Shown one piece after another: positions 49,426 to 59,765 of a stretch of 64,000 nt of DNA; position 1 is the first letter of the stretch; the number at the start of each line of letters is the position of its first letter. This DNA comes from Achromobacter pulmonis. GTDB taxonomy: Bacteria > Pseudomonadota > Gammaproteobacteria > Burkholderiales > Burkholderiaceae_B. The stretch is taken from NCBI RefSeq assembly GCF_902859765.1, contig NZ_CADIJV010000019.1, forward strand, positions 1-64,000, in the 5' to 3' direction. The notes beneath the pieces are model-generated. The model did not search any database. It was not told the DNA's origin and worked only from the letters and a program-made list of their open reading frames with translations. A program made the translations under genes and the position numbers.

Positions 49426-49450
49426 ACTCTTAAGAACAAAGCCTTACACC

Positions 49451-50803
49451 GTGTCTTTCAAGCCTGTCGTTGCCCTGGTCGGCCGTCCCAATGTGGGGAA
49501 GTCGACCCTTTTCAACCGCCTGACGCGATCGCGCGCCGCGCTGGTGGCCGATTTTTCCGGCCTGACCCGCGATCGCCATTACGGCGAGGGCAGGGTGGGC
49601 GAGATCCCGTTCATCGTCATCGACACGGGCGGTTTCGAGCCGGTTGCCAAGGACGGCATCCTGCTGGAAATGGCGCGCCAGACGCGCCAGGCCATCGCCG
49701 AGGCCGACGTCGTCGTGTTCCTGGTGGATGCGCGCGCTGGTCTCAATGCGCATGACCACGAAATCGCCACGCTGCTGCGCAAATCGGGCCAGCAGCGCGT
49801 GCTGCTGGCGGTGAACAAGGCCGAAGGCATGGCGGCCGGCACATCCATCGCCGAGTTCCACGAGCTGGGCCTGGGGCAACCCTATCCCATCTCGGCGGCG
49901 CATGGTGACGGCATCGTCGACCTGATCGAGCTCGCACTGCAGGACCTGGCCGAACCGCCGGCCGAGGAAGAGCCGGTCGAAGAGGGCGAGCACGACCACC
50001 GCATCAAGCTGGCCATCGTGGGGCGTCCGAACGTCGGCAAGTCCACGCTGATCAACACGCTGATGGGCGAAGAGCGGGTGATCGCGTTCGACATGCCCGG
50101 CACCACCCGCGATGCCATCGAAATCGATTTCGAGCGCGACGGCCGTCGCTACACGTTGATCGACACCGCCGGCCTGCGCAAGCGCGGCAAGGTGTTCGAG
50201 GCGGTCGAGAAGTTCTCGGTCATCAAGACGCTGCAGGCCATCGAGGCCAGCAACGTGGTGCTGCTGATGCTGGACGCGCAGACCGAGATCTCCGAACAGG
50301 ACGCCCACATCGCGGGCTTCGTGCTGGAGACCGGACGCGCCGTGGTCGTGGCCATCAACAAGTGGGACGGCCTGGACGGCGAGGAAAAGGAACGCATCGA
50401 GCGCGAATTCATGCGTAAGCTGCGCTTCCTGTCTTTCGCTCGCGTGCACACCATTTCGGCGCTGCGCGGGCAGGGCATCAAGCCGTTGCTCAAGTCGGTC
50501 AACGCGGCCCATGCCGCCGCCTTCGCCAAGCTGTCCACGCCCAAGCTGACGCGCGAGTTGCAGGCCGCCGTCGAGCAGCAGCCGCCGCCGCGCAAGGGCA
50601 TTTTCCGTCCCAAGATGCGTTATGCGCACCAGGGCGGCCAGAATCCCCCGCTGGTGGTGATCCACGGCAACGCGCTGGACGCGGTGCCCGATTCGTATCG
50701 CCGCTACCTGGAAACCCGTTTCCGCAATGCTTTCGATCTGGCCGGCACGCCGCTGCGGATCGAATTCAAGTCTTCGCACAACCCCTACGCGCAGGAAAGC
50801 TGA
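49451..50803 (+). CDS. der: ribosome biogenesis GTPase Der (EngA)
   Basis: Der has two tandem GTPase domains and a C-terminal KH-like domain and is needed for 50S assembly. The 450-residue protein has P-loops GRPNVGKST near residues 10 and 195, each with its own DTGG or DTAG switch and NKxD motifs (NKAEG in domain 1, NKWDG in domain 2). The start codon is GTG ([11 protein letters not shown]). Domain 1 has NKAE in place of NKxD, as in many EngA proteins. Confidence 0.96.
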   Translation: MSFKPVVALVGRPNVGKSTLFNRLTRSRAALVADFSGLTRDRHYGEGRVGEIPFIVIDTGGFEPVAKDGILLEMARQTRQAIAEADVVVFLVDARAGLNAHDHEIATLLRKSGQQRVLLAVNKAEGMAAGTSIAEFHELGLGQPYPISAAHGDGIVDLIELALQDLAEPPAEEEPVEEGEHDHRIKLAIVGRPNVGKSTLINTLMGEERVIAFDMPGTTRDAIEIDFERDGRRYTLIDTAGLRKRGKVFEAVEKFSVIKTLQAIEASNVVLLMLDAQTEISEQDAHIAGFVLETGRAVVVAINKWDGLDGEEKERIEREFMRKLRFLSFARVHTISALRGQGIKPLLKSVNAAHAAAFAKLSTPKLTRELQAAVEQQPPPRKGIFRPKMRYAHQGGQNPPLVVIHGNALDAVPDSYRRYLETRFRNAFDLAGTPLRIEFKSSHNPYAQES

Positions 50804-50806
50804 TCC

Positions 50807-51874
50807 ATGAGCCGTTTCTGGAGTCCCGTGGTCGGGACGCTCAGTCCGTATGTCCCGGGCGAGCAGCCCAAGCTTCAGAACCTCATCAAGCTGAACACCA
50901 ACGAGCATCCCCATGGACCGTCGCCCAAGGTGCTCGAGGCGATCCGTGCGGCGTGCGACGATACCCTCAAGCTCTATCCCGATCCGTCGTCCGACCGCCT
51001 GCGTCAGGCGGTGGCGACGGCGGTGGGCGTGGCGCCGGCCAACGTCTTCGTCGGCAATGGCTCGGATGAAGTGCTGGCGCATGCCTTCCTGGCGCTGCTC
51101 AAGCACGAGCGCCCGCTGCGCTTTCCCGACATTACCTACAGCTTCTACCCCGTCTACTGCGGCCTGTACGGCATCGACTACCAGACCCTGCCGCTGACCG
51201 ATGATTTCCGCATCGACGTCGAAGACTATCTGCCGGGCCGTCATGGTCAGGCTGGCGCCATCATCTTCCCCAATCCGAACGCGCCCACCGGCCGCGCGCT
51301 GACGCTGGCCGAAGTCGAGCGCATAGTGGCGGGCAACCCGGACTGCGTGGTGGTGGTGGACGAGGCCTATGTCGATTTCGGCGCTGAATCGGCCATCCCG
51401 CTGACGGCGCGGTACGACAACCTGCTGGTGATCCAGACGTTGTCCAAGTCGCGTTCGCTGGCCGGTCTGCGGGTCGGTTTCGCGGTGGGCGGCCCGGAAC
51501 TGATCGATGGCCTGGAGCGGGTCAAGAACAGCTTCAATTCCTATCCTGTGGATCGCCTGGCCTCGGCCGGCGCGGTGGCCGCGCTCGAGGACGTCGAGTA
51601 CTTCGAGCAGACGCGCCAGGCGGTGATCCAGACCCGCGCGCGCATGACGGCCGGGCTGCAGGCGCTGGGCTTCGAGGTGCTGCCGTCCAGCGCCAATTTC
51701 GTGTTCGCCCGGCACGCTTCGCGCGATGCCGCCGAACTGGCGGCCGGTCTGCGTGAACGCAGCATCATCGTGCGCCATTTCCGCCAGCCGCGCATAGATC
51801 AGTTCCTGCGTATTACAGTGGGCACGGATGCACAGTGCGAATTGCTTCTGGAGGCGCTCGCGCAGGTCATCTGA
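50807..51874 (+). CDS. hisC: histidinol-phosphate aminotransferase
   Basis: HisC converts imidazole-acetol phosphate and glutamate to histidinol phosphate. The 355-residue fold-type I aminotransferase has '[17 protein letters not shown]', the PLP lysine in [16 protein letters not shown] and '[16 protein letters not shown]'. It lies between der and hfq, 3 bp after der, apart from the main his operon. It may be one of two paralogues, the other being with the his genes. Confidence 0.93.
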   Translation: MSRFWSPVVGTLSPYVPGEQPKLQNLIKLNTNEHPHGPSPKVLEAIRAACDDTLKLYPDPSSDRLRQAVATAVGVAPANVFVGNGSDEVLAHAFLALLKHERPLRFPDITYSFYPVYCGLYGIDYQTLPLTDDFRIDVEDYLPGRHGQAGAIIFPNPNAPTGRALTLAEVERIVAGNPDCVVVVDEAYVDFGAESAIPLTARYDNLLVIQTLSKSRSLAGLRVGFAVGGPELIDGLERVKNSFNSYPVDRLASAGAVAALEDVEYFEQTRQAVIQTRARMTAGLQALGFEVLPSSANFVFARHASRDAAELAAGLRERSIIVRHFRQPRIDQFLRITVGTDAQCELLLEALAQVI

Positions 51875-52035
51875 ACCGCGGCTGAAGGGCTTTTCCGGCG
51901 GAAAACTCTGGTGTCAACTTTTGCATCCGACACAAGTGGCACGGGCCGGGAAAACCCTGTAGAGTACATATTTCGGCGTGCCCCACCTGTGAAAAGCGCG
52001 TCATCACTCAATAACAAACAAATGGAGCCTGGCCA

Positions 52036-52272
52036 ATGAGCAATAAAGGGCAAACTCTGCAAGATCCGTTCCTGAACACGCTGCGCAAGGATCATGTGCC
52101 CGTGTCGATCTACCTCGTGAACGGCATCAAGCTTCAAGGGCAAATCGAATCTTTCGACCAATACGTGGTGCTGCTGCGTAACACGGTCACGCAAATGGTC
52201 TACAAGCACGCCATTTCCACCGTTGTTCCCGCCCGCGCCGTAAATTTCCAGGTGGAAGTCCCTGCTGAATAA
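52036..52272 (+). CDS. hfq: RNA chaperone Hfq
   Basis: Hfq pairs small RNAs with mRNAs. The 78-residue protein begins [35 protein letters not shown] (Sm1 motif) and has [12 protein letters not shown] (Sm2). It is short, with almost no C-terminal tail. A GGAGCC site lies 6-10 bases upstream. A 160-bp gap before it probably holds its own promoter. Confidence 0.98.
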   Translation: MSNKGQTLQDPFLNTLRKDHVPVSIYLVNGIKLQGQIESFDQYVVLLRNTVTQMVYKHAISTVVPARAVNFQVEVPAE

Positions 52273-52297
52273 TCTCGCTCCCGCAGTACCTTTTATT

Positions 52298-52330
52298 GCC
52301 CGCCAGACGGTTGACGTCGGCGGGCATTTT
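52298..52330 (+). terminator. intrinsic terminator after hfq
   Basis: GCCCGCC (52298-52304) plus GACG pair with CGTC plus GGCGGGC (52315-52325), with one bulged A and a 5-nt loop, then ATTTT. It separates hfq from hflX. Confidence 0.75.
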
Positions 52331-52356
52331 CGCTTTGGCTCCAAAATGGTGCATGT

Positions 52357-53463
52357 ATGCGCGCACTGATCATCAGCGTGGATCTGGGTGATCCCGATTT
52401 CGCCGCCCATGCCGAGGAATTCGCCATGCTGGCCAAGGGCGCCGGCGCGGAAATCGTCGGCACGCTCACCGCTCGCCGCGACCGTCCCGATGCCAAGTTC
52501 TTCATCGGTTCCGGCAAGGCCGACGAAGGCGTGGCCATGGCCCAGGCATTGCTGGCCGACATTGTGTTGTTCGATCAGCCGCTTTCCCCAGCGCAGCAGC
52601 GCAACCTTGAGCGCGCCTTCAATTTGCGCGTGGTGGACCGCGTTGCGCTCATTCTCGATATTTTCGCGCTGCGCGCCAAAAGCCACGAAGGCAAGCTGCA
52701 GGTCGAACTGGCGCAGTTGCAGCACCTTGCCACGCGCCTGACCCGCATGTGGAGCCACCTGGAGCGGCAGCGCGGCGGTATCGGCATGCGCGGCCCGGGG
52801 GAATCGCAGCTGGAAATGGACCGCCGCATGATCGGCGCCAAGGTCAAGACGCTGCGCGAGCGCCTGGACCGGGTCGAGCGCCAGCGCGTCACGCAGCGGC
52901 GCGCCCGCGCGCGCGGCGGCGCCTTGTCGGTGTCGCTGGTGGGGTACACCAACGCCGGCAAGTCGACTCTGTTCAATGCCCTGACCCGGGCCGACACTTA
53001 CGCCGCCGACCAGTTGTTCGCCACGCTCGATACGACCACGCGCCGTATCTGGATCGAAGGCGCAGGCAATGTGGTGGTATCCGATACCGTGGGCTTCATT
53101 CGTGACTTGCCCCACGATCTGATCGCCGCGTTTCGCGCCACGCTCGAAGAAACCGTGCACGCGGACCTGCTGCTGCACGTGGTCGATGCCGCCAGCCCGC
53201 AGCGCGACGAGCAGATATTCGAGGTCAACAAGGTCCTGGCCGAAATCGGTGCCGCCGCGATTCCCACCATTCTGGTATATAACAAGATCGACCGCGCTGG
53301 CCTGGAACCCCGGGCGGAGCGTGACGCCCATGGTACGATTGCGCGAGTATTTGTAAGCGCCACGGAGCGCGCCGGTTTGGACGCGTTGCGCGGGGCAATT
53401 GCGGAGACCGGACAGATTGTGGGAAACAATGCCGCGAATTATCAAACTCTTCAATCTGAATGA
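52357..53463 (+). CDS. hflX: ribosome-splitting GTPase HflX
   Basis: HflX binds and splits stalled ribosomes, notably after heat shock. The 368-residue protein has the HflX N-domain ('RPDAKFFIGSGKADEG') and a glycine-rich linker (GGIGMRGPGESQLE). Its GTPase domain has P-loop GYTNAGKST, switch DTVGFIRDLP and NKID. The end overlaps the hflK start by 35 bases. Confidence 0.96.
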   Translation: MRALIISVDLGDPDFAAHAEEFAMLAKGAGAEIVGTLTARRDRPDAKFFIGSGKADEGVAMAQALLADIVLFDQPLSPAQQRNLERAFNLRVVDRVALILDIFALRAKSHEGKLQVELAQLQHLATRLTRMWSHLERQRGGIGMRGPGESQLEMDRRMIGAKVKTLRERLDRVERQRVTQRRARARGGALSVSLVGYTNAGKSTLFNALTRADTYAADQLFATLDTTTRRIWIEGAGNVVVSDTVGFIRDLPHDLIAAFRATLEETVHADLLLHVVDAASPQRDEQIFEVNKVLAEIGAAAIPTILVYNKIDRAGLEPRAERDAHGTIARVFVSATERAGLDALRGAIAETGQIVGNNAANYQTLQSE

Positions 53464-54730
53464 CCCCGGCTGGGGTCGTGGAAACAACAATGGCTCCGAG
53501 CCGCCCAAGCGACCCCAGGGCAACGGAGACGGTCCGCCCGACCTCGACGAGGTCTGGCGCGATTTCAATAATCGCATCGGATCGTTGTTCGGTCGCAAGG
53601 GCGGGGGCGGCAATAACCGCCCCGGTGGCAATCGCGGTGGCATGACGCCGCCGTCGCCGCGTGGCGCGCGCATCGGGCTGGGGGTGATCGCCCTGGTCGC
53701 GGTCGGCATCTGGGCGGCCAGCGGTTTCTACATCGTCCAGGAAGGCCAAGTCGCCGTCGTCACGCAGTTCGGCAAATACAAGAGCACATCGCAAGCCGGC
53801 TTCCAGTGGCGCCTGCCGTACCCCATCCAGAACCATGAAATCGTCAACGTGTCGCAACTGCGCACGTTCGAGGTCGGTTTCCGCGGCGGCGCCCGCAACA
53901 AGGTGCTGCCCGAGGCGTTGATGCTCACGACGGACGAGAACATCGTCGACATGCAGTTCGTCGTGCAGTACCGCCTGCGTGCCGATGGCGCGCCCGACTA
54001 TCTCTTCATGACCCGCGACCCGGACGACTCCGTGCGCCAGGCGTCCGAAACCGCCATGCGCGAAGTGGTCGGCAAGCAGTCCATGGACTTCGTGCTGTAC
54101 GAAGGCCGTACCACGGTCGCCAGCGAGGTCCAGGCGCTGATGCAGCAGATCCTCGACCGATACCAGACCGGTGTGCAGGTCAGTACCGTCGCCATCCAGA
54201 ACGTGCAGCCGCCGGAACAGGTGCAGGCCGCGTTCGACGACGCCGTCAAGGCGGGCCAGGATCGCGAACGCCAGATCAACGAAGGCCAGGCCTATGCCAA
54301 CCAGGTCGTGCCGCTGGCCAGTGGCCAGGCGTCGCGCATGCTGGAGCAGGCCGAGGGCTACCGCGCCAAGGTGACCGGCGACGCGCAGGGTAATACCGCG
54401 CGCTTCACCAGCATCCTGGCCGAGTACGAAAAGGCGCCGCAGGTCATGCGCCAGCGCATGTACCTCGAAAGCATGCAGGACATCTTCACGCGCGCCAGCA
54501 AGGTCATGGTCGACACCAAGAGCAACAACAACATGTTGTATCTGCCCTTGGACAAGATCATGCATCTGGCCGCCCAGGATGCCGGCAAGTCCACGGTGGG
54601 CAACCCGGGATCGCCTGCATTGGTCAGTCCGCCGCTCCAGGCGCCGCTGCGAGGCAGCGCGGCGCCGGTTCCGCAACCCTCCGGCAGCAGCAATAGCAAC
54701 TCGCTGCCCCGCGACCGTACGTCGCGCTAA
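53429..54730 (+). CDS. hflK: FtsH protease modulator HflK
   Basis: HflK and HflC form the membrane cage around FtsH. The 433-residue protein begins MPRIIKLFNLNDPGWGRG, with a Gly/Asn/Pro-rich cytoplasmic N-terminus and one transmembrane segment (GLGVIALVAVGIWAASGFYIV). The SPFH domain is about 90-290. The C-terminus is low-complexity. The start overlaps hflX by 35 bases, but it is the conserved N-terminus, so the overlap is probably real. Confidence 0.94.
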   Translation: MPRIIKLFNLNDPGWGRGNNNGSEPPKRPQGNGDGPPDLDEVWRDFNNRIGSLFGRKGGGGNNRPGGNRGGMTPPSPRGARIGLGVIALVAVGIWAASGFYIVQEGQVAVVTQFGKYKSTSQAGFQWRLPYPIQNHEIVNVSQLRTFEVGFRGGARNKVLPEALMLTTDENIVDMQFVVQYRLRADGAPDYLFMTRDPDDSVRQASETAMREVVGKQSMDFVLYEGRTTVASEVQALMQQILDRYQTGVQVSTVAIQNVQPPEQVQAAFDDAVKAGQDRERQINEGQAYANQVVPLASGQASRMLEQAEGYRAKVTGDAQGNTARFTSILAEYEKAPQVMRQRMYLESMQDIFTRASKVMVDTKSNNNMLYLPLDKIMHLAAQDAGKSTVGNPGSPALVSPPLQAPLRGSAAPVPQPSGSSNSNSLPRDRTSR

Positions 54731-54748
54731 CCCGGAGGATTTCTGATC

Positions 54749-55651
54749 ATGCAACGTCTTATGCCCATCCTGGTTGGCCTGCTCATCGTGCTGGCCGCCC
54801 TGTCTTCCTGCGTATTCGTGGTGCGCGAGCGCGACTACGCCCTGGTGTTCTCGCTCGGTGAGGTACGCAAGGTCATCAGCGAGCCCGGCCTGTACTTCAA
54901 GGCGCCGCCGCCGTTCCAGAACGTGGTGACGCTGGACAAGCGCATCCTGACCATCGAAACCAACGAGGCCGAGCGCATCCAGACTTCCGAAAAGAAGAAC
55001 CTGCTGATCGACTCGTACGTCAAATGGCGCATCGCCGATCCGCGCCTGTACTACGTGACCTTCGGTGGCAACGAGCGCGCCGCGCAAGAGCGCCTGCAGG
55101 CGCAGATCCGCGACGCCCTGAACGCCTCGGTCAACGTGCGCACGGTGCGCGAAGTGGTGTCGACCGAACGCGACAAGATCATGGCCGAAATTCTGACCAA
55201 CGTCGCCAAGCGCGCCGAGCCGTTGGGCGTGCAGATCGTCGATGTGCGCCTGCGCCGCATCGAGTTCGCGCCCGAGATCTCGGAGTCGGTCTATCGTCGT
55301 ATGGAGGCCGAGCGTACCCGCGTCGCCAACGAGCTGCGTTCCATCGGCGCCGCCGAGGGCGAGAAGATCCGCGCCGAAGCTGACCGCCAGCGTGAAGTCA
55401 TCGTGGCCCAGGCTTACGCCAAGGCCCAGACCATCATGGGCGAAGGTGATGCCGCGGCCGCCGCGATCTACTCGCAGGCCTACGGCAAGAATCCGCAGTT
55501 CTACACGTACTACAAGAGCCTGGAAGCCTACCGCGCTTCGTTCTCGAAGCCGGGCGACGTGCTGGTGGTCGACCCCAGCTCCAGCTTCTTCCAGTTCCTG
55601 AAGGACCCGGCGGGCCAGGCCCTGGCGCCGGTCACCGTGCCGGCCAAATAA
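54749..55651 (+). CDS. hflC: FtsH protease modulator HflC
   Basis: A 300-residue SPFH protein with an N-terminal membrane anchor (MPILVGLLIVLAALSSCVFVV) and a large periplasmic domain. Typical motifs are 'EPGLYFKAPPPFQNVVTLDKRILT' and 'YVKWRIADPRLYY'. It lies 18 bp after hflK with a CGGAGGA site. A strong terminator follows. Confidence 0.96.
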   Translation: MQRLMPILVGLLIVLAALSSCVFVVRERDYALVFSLGEVRKVISEPGLYFKAPPPFQNVVTLDKRILTIETNEAERIQTSEKKNLLIDSYVKWRIADPRLYYVTFGGNERAAQERLQAQIRDALNASVNVRTVREVVSTERDKIMAEILTNVAKRAEPLGVQIVDVRLRRIEFAPEISESVYRRMEAERTRVANELRSIGAAEGEKIRAEADRQREVIVAQAYAKAQTIMGEGDAAAAAIYSQAYGKNPQFYTYYKSLEAYRASFSKPGDVLVVDPSSSFFQFLKDPAGQALAPVTVPAK

Positions 55652-55670
55652 AGGCGGTCACGCACCGATG

Positions 55671-55698
55671 GCCCCTTGGTTTCCCAAGGGGCTTTTTT
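55671..55698 (+). terminator. intrinsic terminator of the hflX-hflK-hflC operon
   Basis: GCCCCTTGG (55671-55679), loop TTTC, CCAAGGGGC (55684-55692), then six T. It is 20 bp after the hflC stop. Confidence 0.92.
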
Positions 55699-55801
55699 CT
55701 GTCCGGCACCGGCGCCGGGCCAAGCCGGCTCCGGCTTCGGGGCAATGGGGGACGGCTTGGCGCCACGGGACACCCCGACTGGCGCCGCGGGCTGAACCAT
55801 G

Positions 55802-55807
55802 TACAAT
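55802..55807 (+). promoter_or_regulatory. -10 element of the hisZ leader promoter
   Basis: TACAAT matches the -10 consensus at five of six positions. Transcription from near 55814 would run into a terminator hairpin about 20 bases later. No convincing -35 box is seen at 16-18 bp. Confidence 0.4.
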
Positions 55808-55834
55808 ACCGCGTAAGCTAGAAAACATTCCGCA

Positions 55835-55871
55835 GCGACTGAGCGGGCTTACGCCCCCTCAGTCGCTTTTT
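55835..55871 (+). terminator. leader terminator/attenuator upstream of hisZ-purA
   Basis: GCGACTGAG (55835-55843) pairs with CTCAGTCGC (55858-55866), enclosing an inner GGGC/GCCC stem, and five T follow. It sits between a promoter-like TACAAT and the hisZ start, so it would end transcription before hisZ unless it is prevented, or it makes a short RNA. Confidence 0.75.
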
Positions 55872-55920
55872 CGTTTGGGCGACGCCCACGCATCTCTAGG
55901 CGTTATTCAGGTAAACATTC

Positions 55921-57078
55921 ATGGGTAACTGGTTGCTGCCCGAGAGCCTTGCCGACGTACTTCCGGCAGAGGCCCGGCGCATCGAGGAATTGCGCCGCGA
56001 ACTTCTCGATCTGTACCGTACTTACGGCTTCGAGCTGGTCGCGCCACCCCTGGTCGAGTACATCGATTCATTGCTGTCCGGTACCGGCAGCGATCTGGAT
56101 CTGCGCACCTGCAAGCTGGTCGACCAGTTGTCGGGCCGCACGTTGGGCGTACGCGCCGATATGACTCCCCAGGTCACGCGCATCGATGCGCACTTGTTGA
56201 ACCGCGCTGGCGTGACGCGCCTGTGCTATTGCGGCAACGTGCTGCACGCGCGCCCGGCGGATCTGCTGTCGAGCCGCGAGTTGCTGCAGATCGGCGCCGA
56301 AATCTACGGCCATGCGGGTTTCGAGGCCGACCTCGAAATCGTGCAGTTGGTACTGGAAACCGTGGCCATCGCCGGCGTGCGCAATCCGCGCCTGGTGCTG
56401 TGCCATCCGGGCGTGCTGCGGGCCATCGTCGAAGCCGATCCGGCCGCCGCCGAGGTGTCGCAGGACGTCATCCGGCTGATGCGCGAGAAAGACGTGCCTG
56501 GCCTGACCGAGTTGGCCGCGCGTACCCCTGGCATGCGCGCCGAGACGCTGAAGGCGCTGCAATTGCTGCCCAAGCTCTATGGCGGTCCCGACGTGCTCAA
56601 GCGCGCTCGCCACGACCTGCCGCTGCTGCCGGGTGTGGTGGCGGCGCTGGACGCGCTGCAAGTGCTGGTCGATGGCATGCCCAACGTCGATATCGGTGTC
56701 GATCTGGCCGATGTCGATGGCTACGGTTATCACTCGGGCATCAAGTTCGCGCTGTACGCCGAAGGTTGGCGCGACGCGCTGGTGCGCGGCGGTCGCTACG
56801 ACGACGTCAGCCTGGCCTTCGGGCGCGCGCGTCCGGCCACCGGTTTCAGTCTGGATTTACGCAAGCTGGCGGCGGGTCTGCCGCCGGCGGAACGGGCGCG
56901 TGCGGTTCGCGCGCCCTGGGGGCAGGCCCCCGCCCTGGCCGAGGCGGTGCGCCGCCTGCGCCGGTCAGGGGAAATCGTCGTTCAGGTATTGCCCGGTCAC
57001 GAGCAGGATCAGGACGAATTCGTTTGCGATCGCGAGCTGGCGCTGCAGGATGGCGCCTGGACGGTCAGAACGCTTTGA
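55921..57078 (+). CDS. hisZ: ATP phosphoribosyltransferase regulatory subunit HisZ
   Basis: HisZ is a HisRS paralogue without tRNA charging that gives histidine feedback control to short-form HisG. The 385-residue protein has the class II-like core ('[17 protein letters not shown]' and '[18 protein letters not shown]') but no anticodon-binding domain. Its presence implies a short HisG elsewhere. It precedes purA by 76 bp, a usual betaproteobacterial order. A terminator-bearing leader lies upstream. Confidence 0.95.
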   Translation: MGNWLLPESLADVLPAEARRIEELRRELLDLYRTYGFELVAPPLVEYIDSLLSGTGSDLDLRTCKLVDQLSGRTLGVRADMTPQVTRIDAHLLNRAGVTRLCYCGNVLHARPADLLSSRELLQIGAEIYGHAGFEADLEIVQLVLETVAIAGVRNPRLVLCHPGVLRAIVEADPAAAEVSQDVIRLMREKDVPGLTELAARTPGMRAETLKALQLLPKLYGGPDVLKRARHDLPLLPGVVAALDALQVLVDGMPNVDIGVDLADVDGYGYHSGIKFALYAEGWRDALVRGGRYDDVSLAFGRARPATGFSLDLRKLAAGLPPAERARAVRAPWGQAPALAEAVRRLRRSGEIVVQVLPGHEQDQDEFVCDRELALQDGAWTVRTL

Positions 57079-57082
57079 CTAA

Positions 57083-58450
<1,368 letters not shown>

Positions 58451-58468
58451 CATCGGGTTATTATTCGC

Positions 58469-58505
58469 AAGGCCGCCGCCGGTCTCATACCGGCGGCGGC
58501 CTTTT
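58469..58505 (+). terminator. intrinsic terminator of purA
   Basis: Thirteen paired bases, GGCCGCCGCCGGT (58471-58483) with ACCGGCGGCGGCC (58489-58501), around a 5-nt loop and followed by TTTT. Two flanking A residues before the stem can pair with the first two T. Confidence 0.9.
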
Positions 58506-58533
58506 CGTATTTTTACGCAGGAGATCCTTGCCT

Positions 58534-59076
58534 ATGAGCGCGCCAACCAGTGACGATAGCCATCTGTGGGTGACGTGGGACGACTACAACCGCTTGATCG
58601 AGCGCCTGGCTTTGCAGGTGCATCAGTCCGGTTGGGAGTTCGACAAGATTCTGTGCCTGGCGCGTGGCGGCATGCGCGTCGGCGACGTCATGTCCCGCAT
58701 TTTCGATGTGCCGTTGGGCATTCTGGCGACCAGCAGCTACCGCGAGGCCGCCGGCACCAAGCAGGGCGACATGGATATTGCGCAGTTCATCACCATCACG
58801 CGCGGCACGCTGTCCGGGCGGGTGTTGCTGGTGGACGACATGGTCGATACCGGCAAGACCTTCATGAAGGTGTATGACCACCTCAAGAGCCAGTTCGCCG
58901 ACATCACCGAACTGCGCAGCGCCGTGCTGTGGTGGAAGGGGCATTCCCAGGCGCAGCCCGACTATTACGTCGACAAGCTGCCGACCAACCCCTGGATCCA
59001 CCAACCCTTCGAAGACTACGACAGCCTGCGTCCGCACCAGTTGGAAGCATGGATCCGCAAGGGATCCAAGGGCTGA
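58534..59076 (+). CDS. purine phosphoribosyltransferase (hypoxanthine/xanthine type)
   Basis: A 180-residue type I phosphoribosyltransferase with the PRPP loop VLLVDDMVDTGKT near residues 97-109 and an N-terminal 'WVTWDDYNRLIERLALQVHQSGWEFDKILCLARGG'. It salvages purine bases with PRPP; the base, probably hypoxanthine, xanthine or guanine, is not certain. The ATG at 58534 has an AGGAGA site 9 bases upstream; a TTG at 58528 is too close to it. It follows purA, fitting purine metabolism. Confidence 0.9.
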   Translation: MSAPTSDDSHLWVTWDDYNRLIERLALQVHQSGWEFDKILCLARGGMRVGDVMSRIFDVPLGILATSSYREAAGTKQGDMDIAQFITITRGTLSGRVLLVDDMVDTGKTFMKVYDHLKSQFADITELRSAVLWWKGHSQAQPDYYVDKLPTNPWIHQPFEDYDSLRPHQLEAWIRKGSKG

Positions 59077-59533
59077 AGTCATTGGGGACGGGTTGTCCGG
59101 CGGGCCAGGCCGTCCATGCGCGGCCTGGCCGGAACGTATGCAGGTGTTGTTCCGGACGGTCCCATTCGGTAGTCAAAATGGCCATGACCATGCTAGAATC
59201 GCTGGTTATCGCTAAACCGAACTTGGCTTGTTACTCTCTGGGTAGTCTACGGGTAACGGAAACAGCCAGCCGAATTTAGCGCTGCAAGGCTCTTGGCGTT
59301 GGCGCCTGGAAGCGGAAAACGAGGGATAAGCAATCAGTTGCCCGGGTGTGCCCCGGGCTAGGGTGCGCGGATCCCTTGGCCCGGATGGGCATGCCCGATT
59401 ACTATATTCGCGTATGCATGGTCTGCGGCCTGGGCTGACAGGCGGTTCGCCGTCGGGAACCCCGTGGCGTTGCTGGTAAGCAAGCCAGGTTTGTCATCAA
59501 CTTTTGTTACCCTACAAGCAGGCCAATCACTTT
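59077..59533 (+). other. 457-bp gap and long leader before rpsU
   Basis: No gene is seen. The rpsU promoter at 59170-59199 would give a leader of about 330 nt. Within it GCCCGGG/CCCGGGC form a hairpin near 59340-59358 and GGGCATGCCC a smaller palindrome near 59386. A TATATT at 59403-59408 may be a second -10 element, but without a good -35. A short alternative frame starting 10 codons before rpsU has no family support. Confidence 0.55.
59170..59199 (+). promoter_or_regulatory. promoter of rpsU-dnaG-rpoD operon
   Basis: TAGTCA (59170-59175, four of six matches) and an extended -10 TGcTAGAAT (hexamer 59194-59199) are 18 bp apart. The same extended -10 sequence, TGCTAGAAT, is found before rpsP. 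Confidence 0.55.
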
Positions 59534-59746
59534 ATGCCTATCGTTCGACTGAAGGAAAACGAACCGTTTGAAGCCGCTCTGCGTCGCTTCAAGCGCACTA
59601 TCGAAAAGACCGGTTTGCTCACCGAGCTGCGTTCGCGCGAGTTCTATGAGAAGCCCACGGCCGAGCGCAAGCGCAAGCACGCCGCCGCCGTGAAGCGTCA
59701 CTACAAGCGCATCCGTAGCCAGCAACTGCCCCCGCGCCTGTATTGA
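59534..59746 (+). CDS. rpsU: 30S ribosomal protein S21
   Basis: S21, 70 residues, basic throughout ('[21 protein letters not shown]' to '[13 protein letters not shown]'), needed for translation initiation with Shine-Dalgarno pairing. It is the first gene of the macromolecular-synthesis operon rpsU-dnaG-rpoD. The start at 59534 is the conserved one. dnaG begins 19 bp after its stop. Confidence 0.97.
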   Translation: MPIVRLKENEPFEAALRRFKRTIEKTGLLTELRSREFYEKPTAERKRKHAAAVKRHYKRIRSQQLPPRLY

Positions 59747-59765
59747 TTTTTGATTCCCGAATCTA

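Noticed and set aside
51936-51955. TGGCACGGG, like the -24 part of a sigma-54 promoter before hfq
   Set aside because: The required GC dinucleotide at -12 is absent at the right distance.
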